Positions 8,781 to 17,310 of a stretch of DNA of 64,000 nucleotides are shown piece after piece (position 1 is the stretch's first letter; every line of letters starts with the position of its first letter). The DNA is taken from contig NZ_FXSZ01000003.1 in assembly GCF_900182575.1 (NCBI RefSeq), positions 1 to 64,000 of the forward strand, in the 5' to 3' direction. The notes beneath the pieces are model-generated. The model saw only the letters and a list, made by a program, of their open reading frames with translations, ran no database searches and was not told the DNA's origin. This DNA comes from Solitalea koreensis (lineage in GTDB: Bacteria; Bacteroidota; Bacteroidia; Sphingobacteriales; Sphingobacteriaceae). Both the position numbers and the translations under genes were made by a program.

Positions 8781-9188
8781 ATGAATCGACCAATACGAGT
8801 TTTAGTGGCCAAATGCGGCCTTGACGGGCACGATCGTGGTGCAAAAATTATAGCCACATCATTGCGTGATGCAGGTATGGAAGTAATATACACCGGCCTT
8901 CGCCAAACGCCTGAGATGATTGTAAATACTGCCTTACAGGAAGACGTAGATGCTATAGGTGTTAGTATTCTTTCGGGAGCCCATATGACGGTATTTCCTA
9001 AGATCATGAATTTGATGAAGGAAAAACACCTGGATGATGTATTGCTCACCGGCGGTGGAATTATTCCGGAAGAGGACATGAAACAGTTAAATGATATTGG
9101 CGTGGGTAAATTATTTCCTCCGGGAACCACAACAACTGATATTGTGGAATACATCACCAATTGGACGAAAGCAAACAGAGATTTTTAA
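8781..9188 (+). CDS. Stand-alone cobalamin-binding subunit (methylmalonyl-CoA mutase C-terminal type)
   Basis: A 135-aa protein consisting only of a B12-binding Rossmann domain. The base-off/His-on motif DxHxxG is visible as LDGHDRGAK. The later signatures VSILSGAH and LTGGGII also fit. It matches the C-terminal cobalamin domain of acyl-CoA mutases but lacks the TIM-barrel substrate domain, so it needs a separate large subunit, which is not in this window. The ATG at 8781 is preferred over an upstream TTG. It sits 21 bp before a crotonase gene, consistent with a CoA-thioester pathway. Confidence 0.9.
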   Translation: MNRPIRVLVAKCGLDGHDRGAKIIATSLRDAGMEVIYTGLRQTPEMIVNTALQEDVDAIGVSILSGAHMTVFPKIMNLMKEKHLDDVLLTGGGIIPEEDMKQLNDIGVGKLFPPGTTTTDIVEYITNWTKANRDF

Positions 9189-9209
9189 TCACCTTCAATA
9201 ATCCGTGTA

Positions 9210-9992
9210 ATGCAATACGAAAACATTAAAGTTGAGATACAAAACCGCATCCTTTATATTACCATTAATCGAGCAGCCAAGCTAAATGCTTTAAATAAAT
9301 ATACCTTGCTGGAACTTAACTCTGCAATTCATGAGCTGCATAACAATTCCCAAGCAGGAGGAGCCATCATCACTGGCGATGGGCCTAAAGCTTTTGTTGC
9401 TGGCGCAGACATTTCAGAATTTGCTGATTTTGATATTGAGCAAGGTAAATTATTGGCAAAAGATGGGCACAACACCGTATTTAATTTAATAGAAAACAGC
9501 CCTAAACCGGTAATTGCAGCGGTAAACGGTTTCGCTCTTGGAGGAGGATTAGAACTTGCCATGGCTTGTCATATACGCGTAGCAAGCGAGAATGCAAAAC
9601 TTGGCTTGCCTGAAGTGGGCCTGGGCCTGATCCCTGGTTACGGCGGAACTCAGCGTTTAACACAACTGGTTGGAAAAGCAAAAGCATTGGAACTAATCAT
9701 GACTGCCGATATGGTAACAGCCGAAGAAGCTAAAACCTTAGGTTTGGTAAATCATGTAACGACACAAGATGATTTAATGGCCAAATGCGAGGAAATCATG
9801 AATAAGATTCTTGTAAAAGCACCACTAGCGATAGCAAGCGCCATTCGTGCCATAAATGCTCATTTTAAAGCTTCAGAGGGCGGCTATTCTGTGGAGATTG
9901 ATGAGTTTGCTACGTGTTTCGGAACTGAAGATTTTAAAGAAGGAACCCAGGCATTTCTGGAAAAACGAAAAGCCAATTTTCAAGGTAAATAA
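9210..9992 (+). CDS. Enoyl-CoA hydratase/isomerase family protein
   Basis: A 260-aa crotonase-fold enzyme that probably adds water to trans-2-enoyl-CoA. The oxyanion-hole segment is AFVAGADISEF (residues ~64-74). Both catalytic glutamates of true hydratases appear kept: one in FALGGGLELAMAC and one in LPEVGLGLIPGYGGTQRL. Length is standard. It is in an apparent operon with the B12-binding subunit and followed after 9 bp by a small membrane protein. Exact chain specificity cannot be read. Confidence 0.92.
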   Translation: MQYENIKVEIQNRILYITINRAAKLNALNKYTLLELNSAIHELHNNSQAGGAIITGDGPKAFVAGADISEFADFDIEQGKLLAKDGHNTVFNLIENSPKPVIAAVNGFALGGGLELAMACHIRVASENAKLGLPEVGLGLIPGYGGTQRLTQLVGKAKALELIMTADMVTAEEAKTLGLVNHVTTQDDLMAKCEEIMNKILVKAPLAIASAIRAINAHFKASEGGYSVEIDEFATCFGTEDFKEGTQAFLEKRKANFQGK

Positions 9993-10001
9993 GCTTGCTT
10001 T

Positions 10002-10349
10002 ATGTTCGAACCTCAGCATAAGCCGCTTGCCCCGGTAAAAGTGTACCATAAACGATTGCTGCGATATGGTTTTTATGCCTTGCTAATGCTCAGCGCTTCT
10101 TTAGGTTTAGGAATGTTTGGCTACCATAGTTTTGCAAATTTAAATTGGGTAGATGCTTTACTGAATGCCTCAATGATATTAACAGGCATGGGGCCGGTTG
10201 ACAGAATGGAGTCAGACGCAGGTAAACTATTTGCTTCTTTCTATGCTATTTTCAGTGGCGTAGCCTTCCTTACCACCAGCGCTGTTCTATTGGCCCCGGT
10301 AATTCATCGTTTCTTACACAAACTTCATGTAGACGAAAAAGACTTTTAA
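10002..10349 (+). CDS. Two-helix channel-like membrane protein without the K+ filter
   Basis: A 115-aa inner-membrane protein with helices at about residues 20-42 and 75-99. The loop between them includes a semi-hydrophobic stretch (NWVDALLNASMILTGMGP). This TM1-pore helix-TM2 plan, and the GKLFASFYAIFSG start of helix 2, resemble two-TM potassium-channel subunits (Ion_trans_2). However, the TVGYG filter is replaced by TGMGP. No cytoplasmic gating domain is present. Nine bp after the crotonase gene. Whether it conducts ions is unknown, and the similarity is by eye. Confidence 0.75.
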   Translation: MFEPQHKPLAPVKVYHKRLLRYGFYALLMLSASLGLGMFGYHSFANLNWVDALLNASMILTGMGPVDRMESDAGKLFASFYAIFSGVAFLTTSAVLLAPVIHRFLHKLHVDEKDF

Positions 10350-10362
10350 AATTACATATAAC

Positions 10363-10884
10363 ATGAAAAATCTAAAATTATTCCTAGCAACGGCTCTTGT
10401 CGTTTTCTTAGGTTTAAACACTGTTTCTGCTCAAGAAGCGCCTGGTAAAAAACTCTTTAATGTTGGCTTTGAAACGGGCTTAACCGTGGGCAATTTAAAT
10501 GATGTTTATGGAACATTGTTTGGCGGATCTCTACGTTATGAAATGCCATTTGGTGCTAAACTTTCAGGGATGCTATCGGCTGGATATACTTCTTTCATTC
10601 CCAAAGAAGACTTTAAAGACGTGACAGATGCTTTTGGCGTTATTCCGGTAAAAGCAGGAGCTAAATATTATTTCAGCAGCAACTTTTATGGCTCGGGTGA
10701 ATTAGGCGCCGGTTTTGGAACGGGCGACAATTCTTCCACTTCATTTATTTATTCTCCAGGTATTGGGTATGCGTTCCCGGTTGCTGATGAGAAGTTTGTT
10801 GACCTTGGTTTAAGATATGAAGGTCAGTCTGTAAACGGAGAAACTAATTCATTTATTGGTTTGCGTTTAGGTTTTGCCTTCTAA
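10363..10884 (+). CDS. Small outer-membrane beta-barrel protein
   Basis: A 173-aa exported protein. The signal peptide is cleaved after about residue 23 (VSAQEAP). The rest alternates hydrophobic and polar residues with many Gly and aromatic residues, and ends in a strand with a terminal Phe (FIGLRLGFAF), the BAM recognition pattern. Eight strands are plausible (OmpX/OmpW-sized). Function is unknown. It follows the channel-like gene after 13 bp and has a terminator at 10915. Confidence 0.82.
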   Translation: MKNLKLFLATALVVFLGLNTVSAQEAPGKKLFNVGFETGLTVGNLNDVYGTLFGGSLRYEMPFGAKLSGMLSAGYTSFIPKEDFKDVTDAFGVIPVKAGAKYYFSSNFYGSGELGAGFGTGDNSSTSFIYSPGIGYAFPVADEKFVDLGLRYEGQSVNGETNSFIGLRLGFAF

Positions 10885-10914
10885 TATAAATTAAGAACAA
10901 TTTTTTAATGAGAG

Positions 10915-10940
10915 GCCGGTCAATTTTGATCGGCTTTTTT
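10915..10940 (+). terminator. Terminator
   Basis: A 9-bp stem (GCCGGTCAA / TTGATCGGC, one G-T pair) with a 2-nt loop spacer and a T6 run. Confidence 0.85.
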
Positions 10941-10980
10941 CTGTTTGCTGGTTGATTGCAAAGGCCGCTAAAGGCATCCA

Positions 10981-11434
10981 ATTGTCCGTCCTTCCTTTGA
11001 TTTCTTTATTTTATTGATCCCTTTTCTAAGTGCAGCCCAAGCCGATAGCACCACTCAAAAAACGATCAATTTGGCCCGAATTAAATGTCTCAGCTCAATC
11101 ATAAATTTCGTTTAATGGCCATGCTTTCTGCTACAAAGCTAAGTAGCATCTCCGATTATTCTGATGGAGCCTTGGCAATTTATCTCGATTACTTTGACCG
11201 CCTTTTTTTAGAAATAAATCAAAAGGCATGGATTCAACCCGGGCTTTTTAAATCGTAATACATTTAACCCGGTTTCGGCTCTGTTTAGGTTCAGAACTTA
11301 AAGTTGCCCGACATGTAAATTTTGAAGGATATTACCTTTATCAATTTGGGAATTAGGATATTTCAGCGGTAGATGCTATTGGGCTCGTATTAAAGCTATA
11401 CTTTGGGAAAATAAAAAAGAGACAATCCTCATAG
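10981..11434 (+). pseudogene. Decayed outer-membrane beta-barrel gene
   Basis: No intact frame exists here, but coding-like fragments line up in order. A signal-peptide stretch FFILLIPFLSAAQADSTTQK is encoded from 11002. A 57-codon fragment from 11085 to 11258 (MAMLSATKLSSISDY and on) is in another frame. A third fragment from 11285 in yet another frame reads LGSELKVARHVNFEGYYLYQ, has an in-frame TAG at 11354, and then continues DISAVDAIGLVLKLYFGK. The ending is a typical beta-barrel last strand. At least three frameshifts and one stop make it non-functional. The family is not identified. Confidence 0.55.
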
Positions 11435-11498
11435 AGAAACGTATTGCATTTTTTGAAGTCGTTAGCTTTTTCTATCTTGTTAATTAGAATGCATTTTT

Positions 11499-12275
11499 AT
11501 GAAGAGCAGAGAAGAAATTGTAACTAACTGGCTGCCTCGTTACACTGGTGTGCCCCTCGAAGAATTTGGAAGCCATATTTTACTGACCAACTTTAATAAC
11601 TACGTAAAACTTTTTGCTGAATGGATGGGGGTCGAAATGCGAGGGACTGATAAGCCTATGATGAATGCCACTTCAGGCGACGTAACGATCATTAATTTTG
11701 GAATGGGTAGCCCTAATGCTGCAATTATTATGGATCTCTTATCAGCTATTCAGCCTAAAGCGGTATTATTTTTAGGCAAATGCGGAGGCTTAAAAAAGAA
11801 AAATGAATTGGGCGATTTAATTTTACCTATTGCTGCAATACGAGGCGAAGGCACCTCAAATGACTATTTTCCTGCAGAAGTACCCGCTTTACCGGCGTTT
11901 AACCTGCAGAAGGCCGTTTCGACCACTATACGTGATCACCAACGCGATTATTGGACAGGAACGGTGTATACAACTAATCGACGGGTTTGGGAGCATGATG
12001 AAGAGTTTAAGGAGTATTTACGTTTGATAAGATGCATGGCTATTGATATGGAAACGGCTACTATTTTCAGCACAGGGTTTTATAACAAAATTCCGGTTGG
12101 AGCGCTTCTTTTAGTATCTGATCAGCCGATGATTGCTGCAGGTGTTAAAACTGTAGAAAGTGATAAAAAAGTAACGGAGAAATTCGTTGAACAACACCTC
12201 CATATTGGCATTGACTCGTTATATCAACTAATCAACAAAGGAAATACAATTAAGCATTTACGTTTTGAGGATTAG
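11499..12275 (+). CDS. amn: AMP nucleosidase
   Basis: A 258-aa cytoplasmic nucleoside-phosphorylase-superfamily enzyme that hydrolyses AMP to adenine and ribose 5-phosphate. The core motifs are VLFLGKCGGLKKK (phosphate/ribose loop), the ribose-binding MAIDMETATIF, and LLVSDQP with the catalytic Asp. It is of the short Bacteroidota type, lacking the N-terminal regulatory domain of the ~480-aa E. coli Amn. It stands alone downstream of a decayed gene. Confidence 0.9.
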   Translation: MKSREEIVTNWLPRYTGVPLEEFGSHILLTNFNNYVKLFAEWMGVEMRGTDKPMMNATSGDVTIINFGMGSPNAAIIMDLLSAIQPKAVLFLGKCGGLKKKNELGDLILPIAAIRGEGTSNDYFPAEVPALPAFNLQKAVSTTIRDHQRDYWTGTVYTTNRRVWEHDEEFKEYLRLIRCMAIDMETATIFSTGFYNKIPVGALLLVSDQPMIAAGVKTVESDKKVTEKFVEQHLHIGIDSLYQLINKGNTIKHLRFED

Positions 12276-12372
12276 TAGTAGCTTTTCAAGAACACAAAAG
12301 TCAATCAAATCAAAAGCAATAGAAACAATACCCAAAAGTAAGGCTAATAACTTCTTACCACTAACCAATTAC

Positions 12373-12380
12373 TAATTTTG
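12373..12380 (+). promoter_or_regulatory. -7 promoter box (TAATTTTG) before the receiver gene
   Basis: A TAnnTTTG match ending 19 bp before the ATG at 12400, which would give a leader of about 12 nt. Confidence 0.45.
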
Positions 12381-12399
12381 GTTCATCCTTTGCCTTACT

Positions 12400-12783
12400 A
12401 TGGATGAAATGGTAAGTAACAATAAAATATTAATCATCGATAGTGATAAGGATACATGCAGATTACTGCAGTTCTCATTGATGAAAGATGGTTTTGAAGT
12501 ACAATGCGTTCAGTCTCTTCGTGAAGGGTATGACGTCATAGTATCAAGCAGTCCGGGTATAATCATTATTGACATAAACTTAGCAGATGGTGCTGGTTTA
12601 GAGGCTTTAAGGCTGATTGAGATTATAAAGTCAATTCATCCCGGGGCACATGTAATTAGCAGCAGTGTGTGTAATGGAAATAACGAGCGCGGTAAATCTC
12701 TTGATAGCGGAGCCAGTTATTTTGTCGATAAACCTTTTTCCGGCAAGGAAATTCATTCGATCGTTCATCGTATTGCCAGTTAA
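12400..12783 (+). CDS. Stand-alone response-regulator receiver protein
   Basis: A 127-aa single REC domain. The acidic pocket is in IIDSDKD, where the second acidic position is Ser followed by Asp. The phospho-acceptor Asp is in IIIIDINLADG (about residue 59), and the conserved Lys is in YFVDKPFSGKE near residue 109. The usual switch Thr/Ser region is SSSVCNG. No output domain is present, so it may act as a phosphate sink or protein-interaction module. It lies 103 bp before the NtrC-type regulator and kinase and may belong to the same circuit. Confidence 0.85.
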   Translation: MDEMVSNNKILIIDSDKDTCRLLQFSLMKDGFEVQCVQSLREGYDVIVSSSPGIIIIDINLADGAGLEALRLIEIIKSIHPGAHVISSSVCNGNNERGKSLDSGASYFVDKPFSGKEIHSIVHRIAS

Positions 12784-12886
12784 TGAAAGAAAATCAAAAT
12801 TTGTGTAAAAAATTCCACACAATTTAGTTTTTGTGTGTTTATATAATAGTGTCAATCTTAACCAAACCAAATTATAAAAAACATTA

Positions 12887-14359
12887 ATGAAAAATATTTT
12901 AATCATTGACGACGAGGTAAACATAGGTGTTCTCTTAACCCGGTTTTTAAGTAAACATGGCTTTGGCGTAAATACGGCAAACAGTGGATCCAAAGCAATG
13001 GAATTGCTAAAGAATAACTATTACGACCTTGTGCTTTGTGATTACCGTTTGGAAGATACCGATGGTCGTCAGATGCTTACGAATATTCTGGAGCTTCATC
13101 CTACTACCATGGTTATTATTATCACCGGTTATTCCGATGTTAAAATTGCTGTAGAAATGGTTAAAAACGGAGCATACGATTACATATCAAAACCATTATA
13201 TCCCGATGAGATTTTAAGCACCATTAACAAGGCATTAGAAATCGCCGAAGTTAGAAACGATACACAGGCTAACACTGCTGTTGCTGTGGATAGTGACGCA
13301 GCGGATACGAATGACGTGGTAGTTGCTAAAACCGCAAAGCCTGCTAGGGGAAAACCTGCTTTATATACCAGCTCCTACATCATGGGCGAGTGTACAGCCG
13401 CCAAAGAGCTTTACCGCCAAATCAGCTTAGTGGCTCCAACTAATTACAGTGTAATTTTATTTGGAGAAAGTGGTACCGGCAAAGAATCAGTAGCGAATAT
13501 GATTCACATGAACAGTTCTCGTAAGGACAAACCATTTATTCCACTTGATTGTGGATCGCTCTCAAAAGAATTGGCAGGCAGTGAATTGTTTGGCCATGAA
13601 AAAGGTTCATTTACAGGTGCTTTTGCTCAAAAAATCGGGCATTTTGAAATGGCCAACGGGGGAACTATTTTTTTGGATGAAGTGGCCAATCTTTCTTATG
13701 AAACACAGGTTTCATTACTCCGTGTTATTCAGGAGCGCCGGGTGAAAAGAATTGGCGGTATCAAAGAAATTGATTTGGATGTAAGAATATTGGTTGCATC
13801 CAATGAAAACCTATGGGAAGCTGTTCAAAAAGGGAGGTTCAGAGAAGATCTATATCATCGTTTTAACGAGTTTAGCATTGTAATACCTCCCTTAAGACAA
13901 CGAGGTTCTGATTTAATGTTGTTTGCGGAGCATTTCTTAGCAATTAGCAGTAAAGAGCTGAATAAACACATAACAGGTTTTTCTCCTGAAGTGGTAAGTT
14001 ATTTTATGAATTACAGTTGGCCTGGAAATATTCGTGAATTGAAAAATGTGGTGCGCCGTGCTGCGTTATTAACCGAAGACGAACGTATGGTGGAAGTTAA
14101 ATCATTGCCATTAGAGCTTTCAGAAGCAGGATTAAGCACCATTTTCCAACGTTCAGTTGTGCCATTGAGTGAGGATGAAACGATAGAAAAGCCGGCAGTT
14201 TCAGCAAACGATCTCAAAGCAGCGGCTCAGGAAGCAGAACAGGATGCCATATTAAAAGTATTGCGTCAGGTTAACTTCAATAAAACCAAAGCCGCTGCCA
14301 TTTTGAATATCGATAGAAAAACACTTTATAACAAAATGAAGGGAATGAAGCTTAACTAA
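12887..14359 (+). CDS. NtrC-family sigma-54-dependent response regulator
   Basis: A 490-aa transcription activator. REC domain: residues 1-120 with phospho-Asp 52 (LCDYRLED) and Lys 102. AAA+ domain: about 165-400 with Walker A GESGTGKE (~192-199), a GSFTGA loop that contacts sigma-54 (Ser in place of the commoner Ala), and Walker B IFLDEV. C-terminal Fis-type helix-turn-helix: about 445-490 (FNKTKAAAILNIDRKTLYNKM). An Ala/Asp-rich linker joins REC to AAA+. Its stop codon touches the start of the downstream kinase gene, so the two form a two-component system acting with sigma-54. Confidence 0.95.
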   Translation: MKNILIIDDEVNIGVLLTRFLSKHGFGVNTANSGSKAMELLKNNYYDLVLCDYRLEDTDGRQMLTNILELHPTTMVIIITGYSDVKIAVEMVKNGAYDYISKPLYPDEILSTINKALEIAEVRNDTQANTAVAVDSDAADTNDVVVAKTAKPARGKPALYTSSYIMGECTAAKELYRQISLVAPTNYSVILFGESGTGKESVANMIHMNSSRKDKPFIPLDCGSLSKELAGSELFGHEKGSFTGAFAQKIGHFEMANGGTIFLDEVANLSYETQVSLLRVIQERRVKRIGGIKEIDLDVRILVASNENLWEAVQKGRFREDLYHRFNEFSIVIPPLRQRGSDLMLFAEHFLAISSKELNKHITGFSPEVVSYFMNYSWPGNIRELKNVVRRAALLTEDERMVEVKSLPLELSEAGLSTIFQRSVVPLSEDETIEKPAVSANDLKAAAQEAEQDAILKVLRQVNFNKTKAAAILNIDRKTLYNKMKGMKLN

Positions 14360-17173
14360 TTGTTGGGAATAATTGTGTTAAATAAATTTAACAGGCTATC
14401 GGCCACCTATAAACTACCTCGACAGTTCATATGGACTACTCTTATTATTTGTATACTGCCGAGTGTACTTAATCTTCTTGGAGTTGATTTTGGCTTTAAG
14501 AATGAAATTCTTGACATCTCACAACTCAATGATTTAACTTACGAAAGTCAGCAAAACCTGATTTACGAAGCATTGGCTGGGCGTTTTGTGCATGTTATGC
14601 TGGTAGGAATGGCCATTGCCATTGCCTTTTTAACTGTAATTTTAGCCTTTGTTGATTATAGTATAAAGCGAGATATTACAACCCCAATTGTAGGGGTGGC
14701 CTTATTTTGTGCAGGGCTTTTTGATGTTTTTCATATTCTTACCGCCACCCGCCTAATCAATATAACGAATGATAATGTTGACATTTCGGCGTTCACGTGG
14801 TTATTGAGCAGTGGTTATCATGCGCTTATTCTTATAATTGGCACAGGCATGTTTCTGGTTCAAAGACCAGGAAAAAACCAATCGGATCAGCTTGGGCATA
14901 CAAGTTTCATTACTTCCATTAGCTTAATCTTTATTCTACTCACGTTGCTAACCATCAACGTGCTTATGAATTTACCCACTTTACCGGAATCAATACTTAC
15001 TGGACCGTTTTATACACATCCTTATGATGGAGTTCCATTAATCCTTTATTTTATTGCAGGAGTATTTGTCTTTCCTAAGTTTTATGAAAAATATCCTTCC
15101 ATATTTTCACAAACATTAGTCCTTAGTTTGTTTCCGGCCATTTTCACTCAGTTGCATATGGCTTTCAGCGCTGGAGTAATGTTCGATAATAATTTCATGA
15201 TTGCCCATTTTATGAAATTAATTACCTACGGAATTCCTTTTGTGGGTTTATGTTTGAACTACCTTGAAACTTTGCGCAATGAGAAAGATGCCGTGCAAAC
15301 GCTTAATGAGCAATATCGCGAGCGCCAAAAAGCTGAGAAACTCATTACTGGGGTATTGAACAGCTCAAGCTATGTTATTCTTGCCTTTGAAAGTATTAGA
15401 AATGAAGAAGGCCAAATCGTCGATTTTAAAACCCTGCTTTCCAATCCGAGTGCAAACAACATGCTGCGGAAGTTGTATAGGTATTCTTTTGCCGACGATC
15501 TAAAGGGGCATACCATTACAGAGCTTTTCCCATATGTAAAAAAAAATGGCTTGTATGAGGAATATGTAAAGGTTGTTGAGTCTGATAAAAAGGTGCAGGA
15601 TGAATATTATTCAGAGCATTTAAACAGGTGGTTTTATATAAATGCGGTACGTTACCTGGATGGGTTCGTGTTAGTATTTGATGATATAACCGAAATCAAG
15701 AGAAATGCGATTGAACTCGAAGAAAGTAAAAACTTCATCGAAAAAATTGCCAACAATACACCTACAGGAATTCTGGTTATTGACGTTCCTACCCTCAAAC
15801 CTCTTTATATCAACAAACAATTGCCCGCAATCGTTGGATACAGCATTGATGAAATGAGTCAATTTACTATGAATACGATGCTGGATATTGTTAAGGGAGA
15901 AGACATAGGCAATTTTGATGCTTTTGTTGCCAATATGAGAAATCTAAAAGAAGGCTCAGTGCTTGAAAATGAATATCGATTCAAGCATAAAAATGGCAGC
16001 TTACGCTGGTTGTACAGCAGGCAGGTAGCTTTCCGGTCTGATGAATTTGGCAATGCGACTCAGGTGCTGAGTGTGCTTCAGGATGTTACAGAACGTAAAA
16101 TTGATCAGGATAAATTGCTTAAGAGTGAGCGCAAATTCAGAAGCCTGTTTGAGCAATCAAAAGATGTGATCTTCATTATAAACCGAGATGGCGATGTACT
16201 TGACATTAACGAATCAGCAGTGACTCTTTTGGGTACTGATATGAAAGAATTGCGTTTGTCGGTCTTGCCTGAGTTTTTCTTAAATGAAAATGAGTGGAAA
16301 GAGTTTCTTAAACAAATTTCACAGCGAGGTTCTGTAACCGATTTTGAGGTAACATTGATTAACGCGCAGCGCGAACGAATTTACGTATTGATTACCGCAT
16401 CCGCTCAGTATGATGCCGAAGGGCGTACAATGTTTTATCAAGGTATAATTCATGATATTACTGAACTAAAAAGAAATGTTCAGGAACGTATCATGTCACA
16501 AAAGTTGGATGCCACAGGACGTGTGGCGCGCACCATAGCTCATGAGGTTAGAAATCCGCTAACCAATGTTAATCTAGCTTTGGAACAACTCAAACAGGAA
16601 ATCAGCATCGAGGATAATGAAGATTATAATTTTTACTTTGATATCATTCAACGAAACTGCACGCGTATTAACGTTTTAATTACCCAGCTTCTCAACAGTA
16701 CCAGAGCAGAATATTTACAATTGGAACGTCTTTCGGTTAATGAGTTACTTGATGCCAGTTTGGAACTCGCCATTGACCGAATAAAGCTCAATGAAATTGT
16801 TGTGATAAAAGAATATACCAGTGATGATTGTTATGTGGCTGCTGATGCTGAAAAAATAAAAATAGCGCTCTTAAATATCATCATCAATGCTATTGAAGCA
16901 ATGCCCCCGCAAAAAGGAGTACTTACCCTTCGCACCCTCTGCAAAAATGCTAAGGCCATTATTGAAATAGAAGACAATGGTTCGGGTATAAGTGAAGAAA
17001 ATATAGGAAAGTTGTTCGAACCATTTTATTCAGATAAAGAAAACGGAACCGGATTAGGGCTCACCAGTACACAAAACATTATTTTGAATCATAACGGGAA
17101 TGTCGATGTGGAAAGTGAGGAAGGTTTGGGAACAAAATTCACAGTTACTTTTTCATTATCTCCGGTTGAATAA
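14360..17173 (+). CDS. Multi-PAS membrane histidine kinase with MASE3-like sensor
   Basis: About 937 aa. Residues ~20-305 form seven or eight membrane helices with a GLFDVFHILTATRL segment resembling the MASE3 integral-membrane sensor. Three PAS-like domains follow (~325-450, 460-580, 585-710). The HisKA helix has its acceptor His at about 727 (IAHEVRNPLTNVNLAL). The HATPase carries an N box (IIINAIEAMP), G1 (EDNGSGI) and G2 (GTGLGL). It begins directly after the regulator's stop with a TTG codon (a GTG lies five codons on), so the exact start is uncertain. It presumably phosphorylates the upstream NtrC-type regulator. Confidence 0.92.
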   Translation: MLGIIVLNKFNRLSATYKLPRQFIWTTLIICILPSVLNLLGVDFGFKNEILDISQLNDLTYESQQNLIYEALAGRFVHVMLVGMAIAIAFLTVILAFVDYSIKRDITTPIVGVALFCAGLFDVFHILTATRLINITNDNVDISAFTWLLSSGYHALILIIGTGMFLVQRPGKNQSDQLGHTSFITSISLIFILLTLLTINVLMNLPTLPESILTGPFYTHPYDGVPLILYFIAGVFVFPKFYEKYPSIFSQTLVLSLFPAIFTQLHMAFSAGVMFDNNFMIAHFMKLITYGIPFVGLCLNYLETLRNEKDAVQTLNEQYRERQKAEKLITGVLNSSSYVILAFESIRNEEGQIVDFKTLLSNPSANNMLRKLYRYSFADDLKGHTITELFPYVKKNGLYEEYVKVVESDKKVQDEYYSEHLNRWFYINAVRYLDGFVLVFDDITEIKRNAIELEESKNFIEKIANNTPTGILVIDVPTLKPLYINKQLPAIVGYSIDEMSQFTMNTMLDIVKGEDIGNFDAFVANMRNLKEGSVLENEYRFKHKNGSLRWLYSRQVAFRSDEFGNATQVLSVLQDVTERKIDQDKLLKSERKFRSLFEQSKDVIFIINRDGDVLDINESAVTLLGTDMKELRLSVLPEFFLNENEWKEFLKQISQRGSVTDFEVTLINAQRERIYVLITASAQYDAEGRTMFYQGIIHDITELKRNVQERIMSQKLDATGRVARTIAHEVRNPLTNVNLALEQLKQEISIEDNEDYNFYFDIIQRNCTRINVLITQLLNSTRAEYLQLERLSVNELLDASLELAIDRIKLNEIVVIKEYTSDDCYVAADAEKIKIALLNIIINAIEAMPPQKGVLTLRTLCKNAKAIIEIEDNGSGISEENIGKLFEPFYSDKENGTGLGLTSTQNIILNHNGNVDVESEEGLGTKFTVTFSLSPVE

Positions 17174-17310
17174 GAAAGGTAAATATTTACTACATCATTA
17201 AATAACCTAACGTTCAGCTCCTTATACTGTAACTTAATTTCATCTAAATCTTAAGCCGCCATTATGGCAAACTCCTTGCCTTTAAGCCAACAGCACATGA
17301 GAATTAATTT

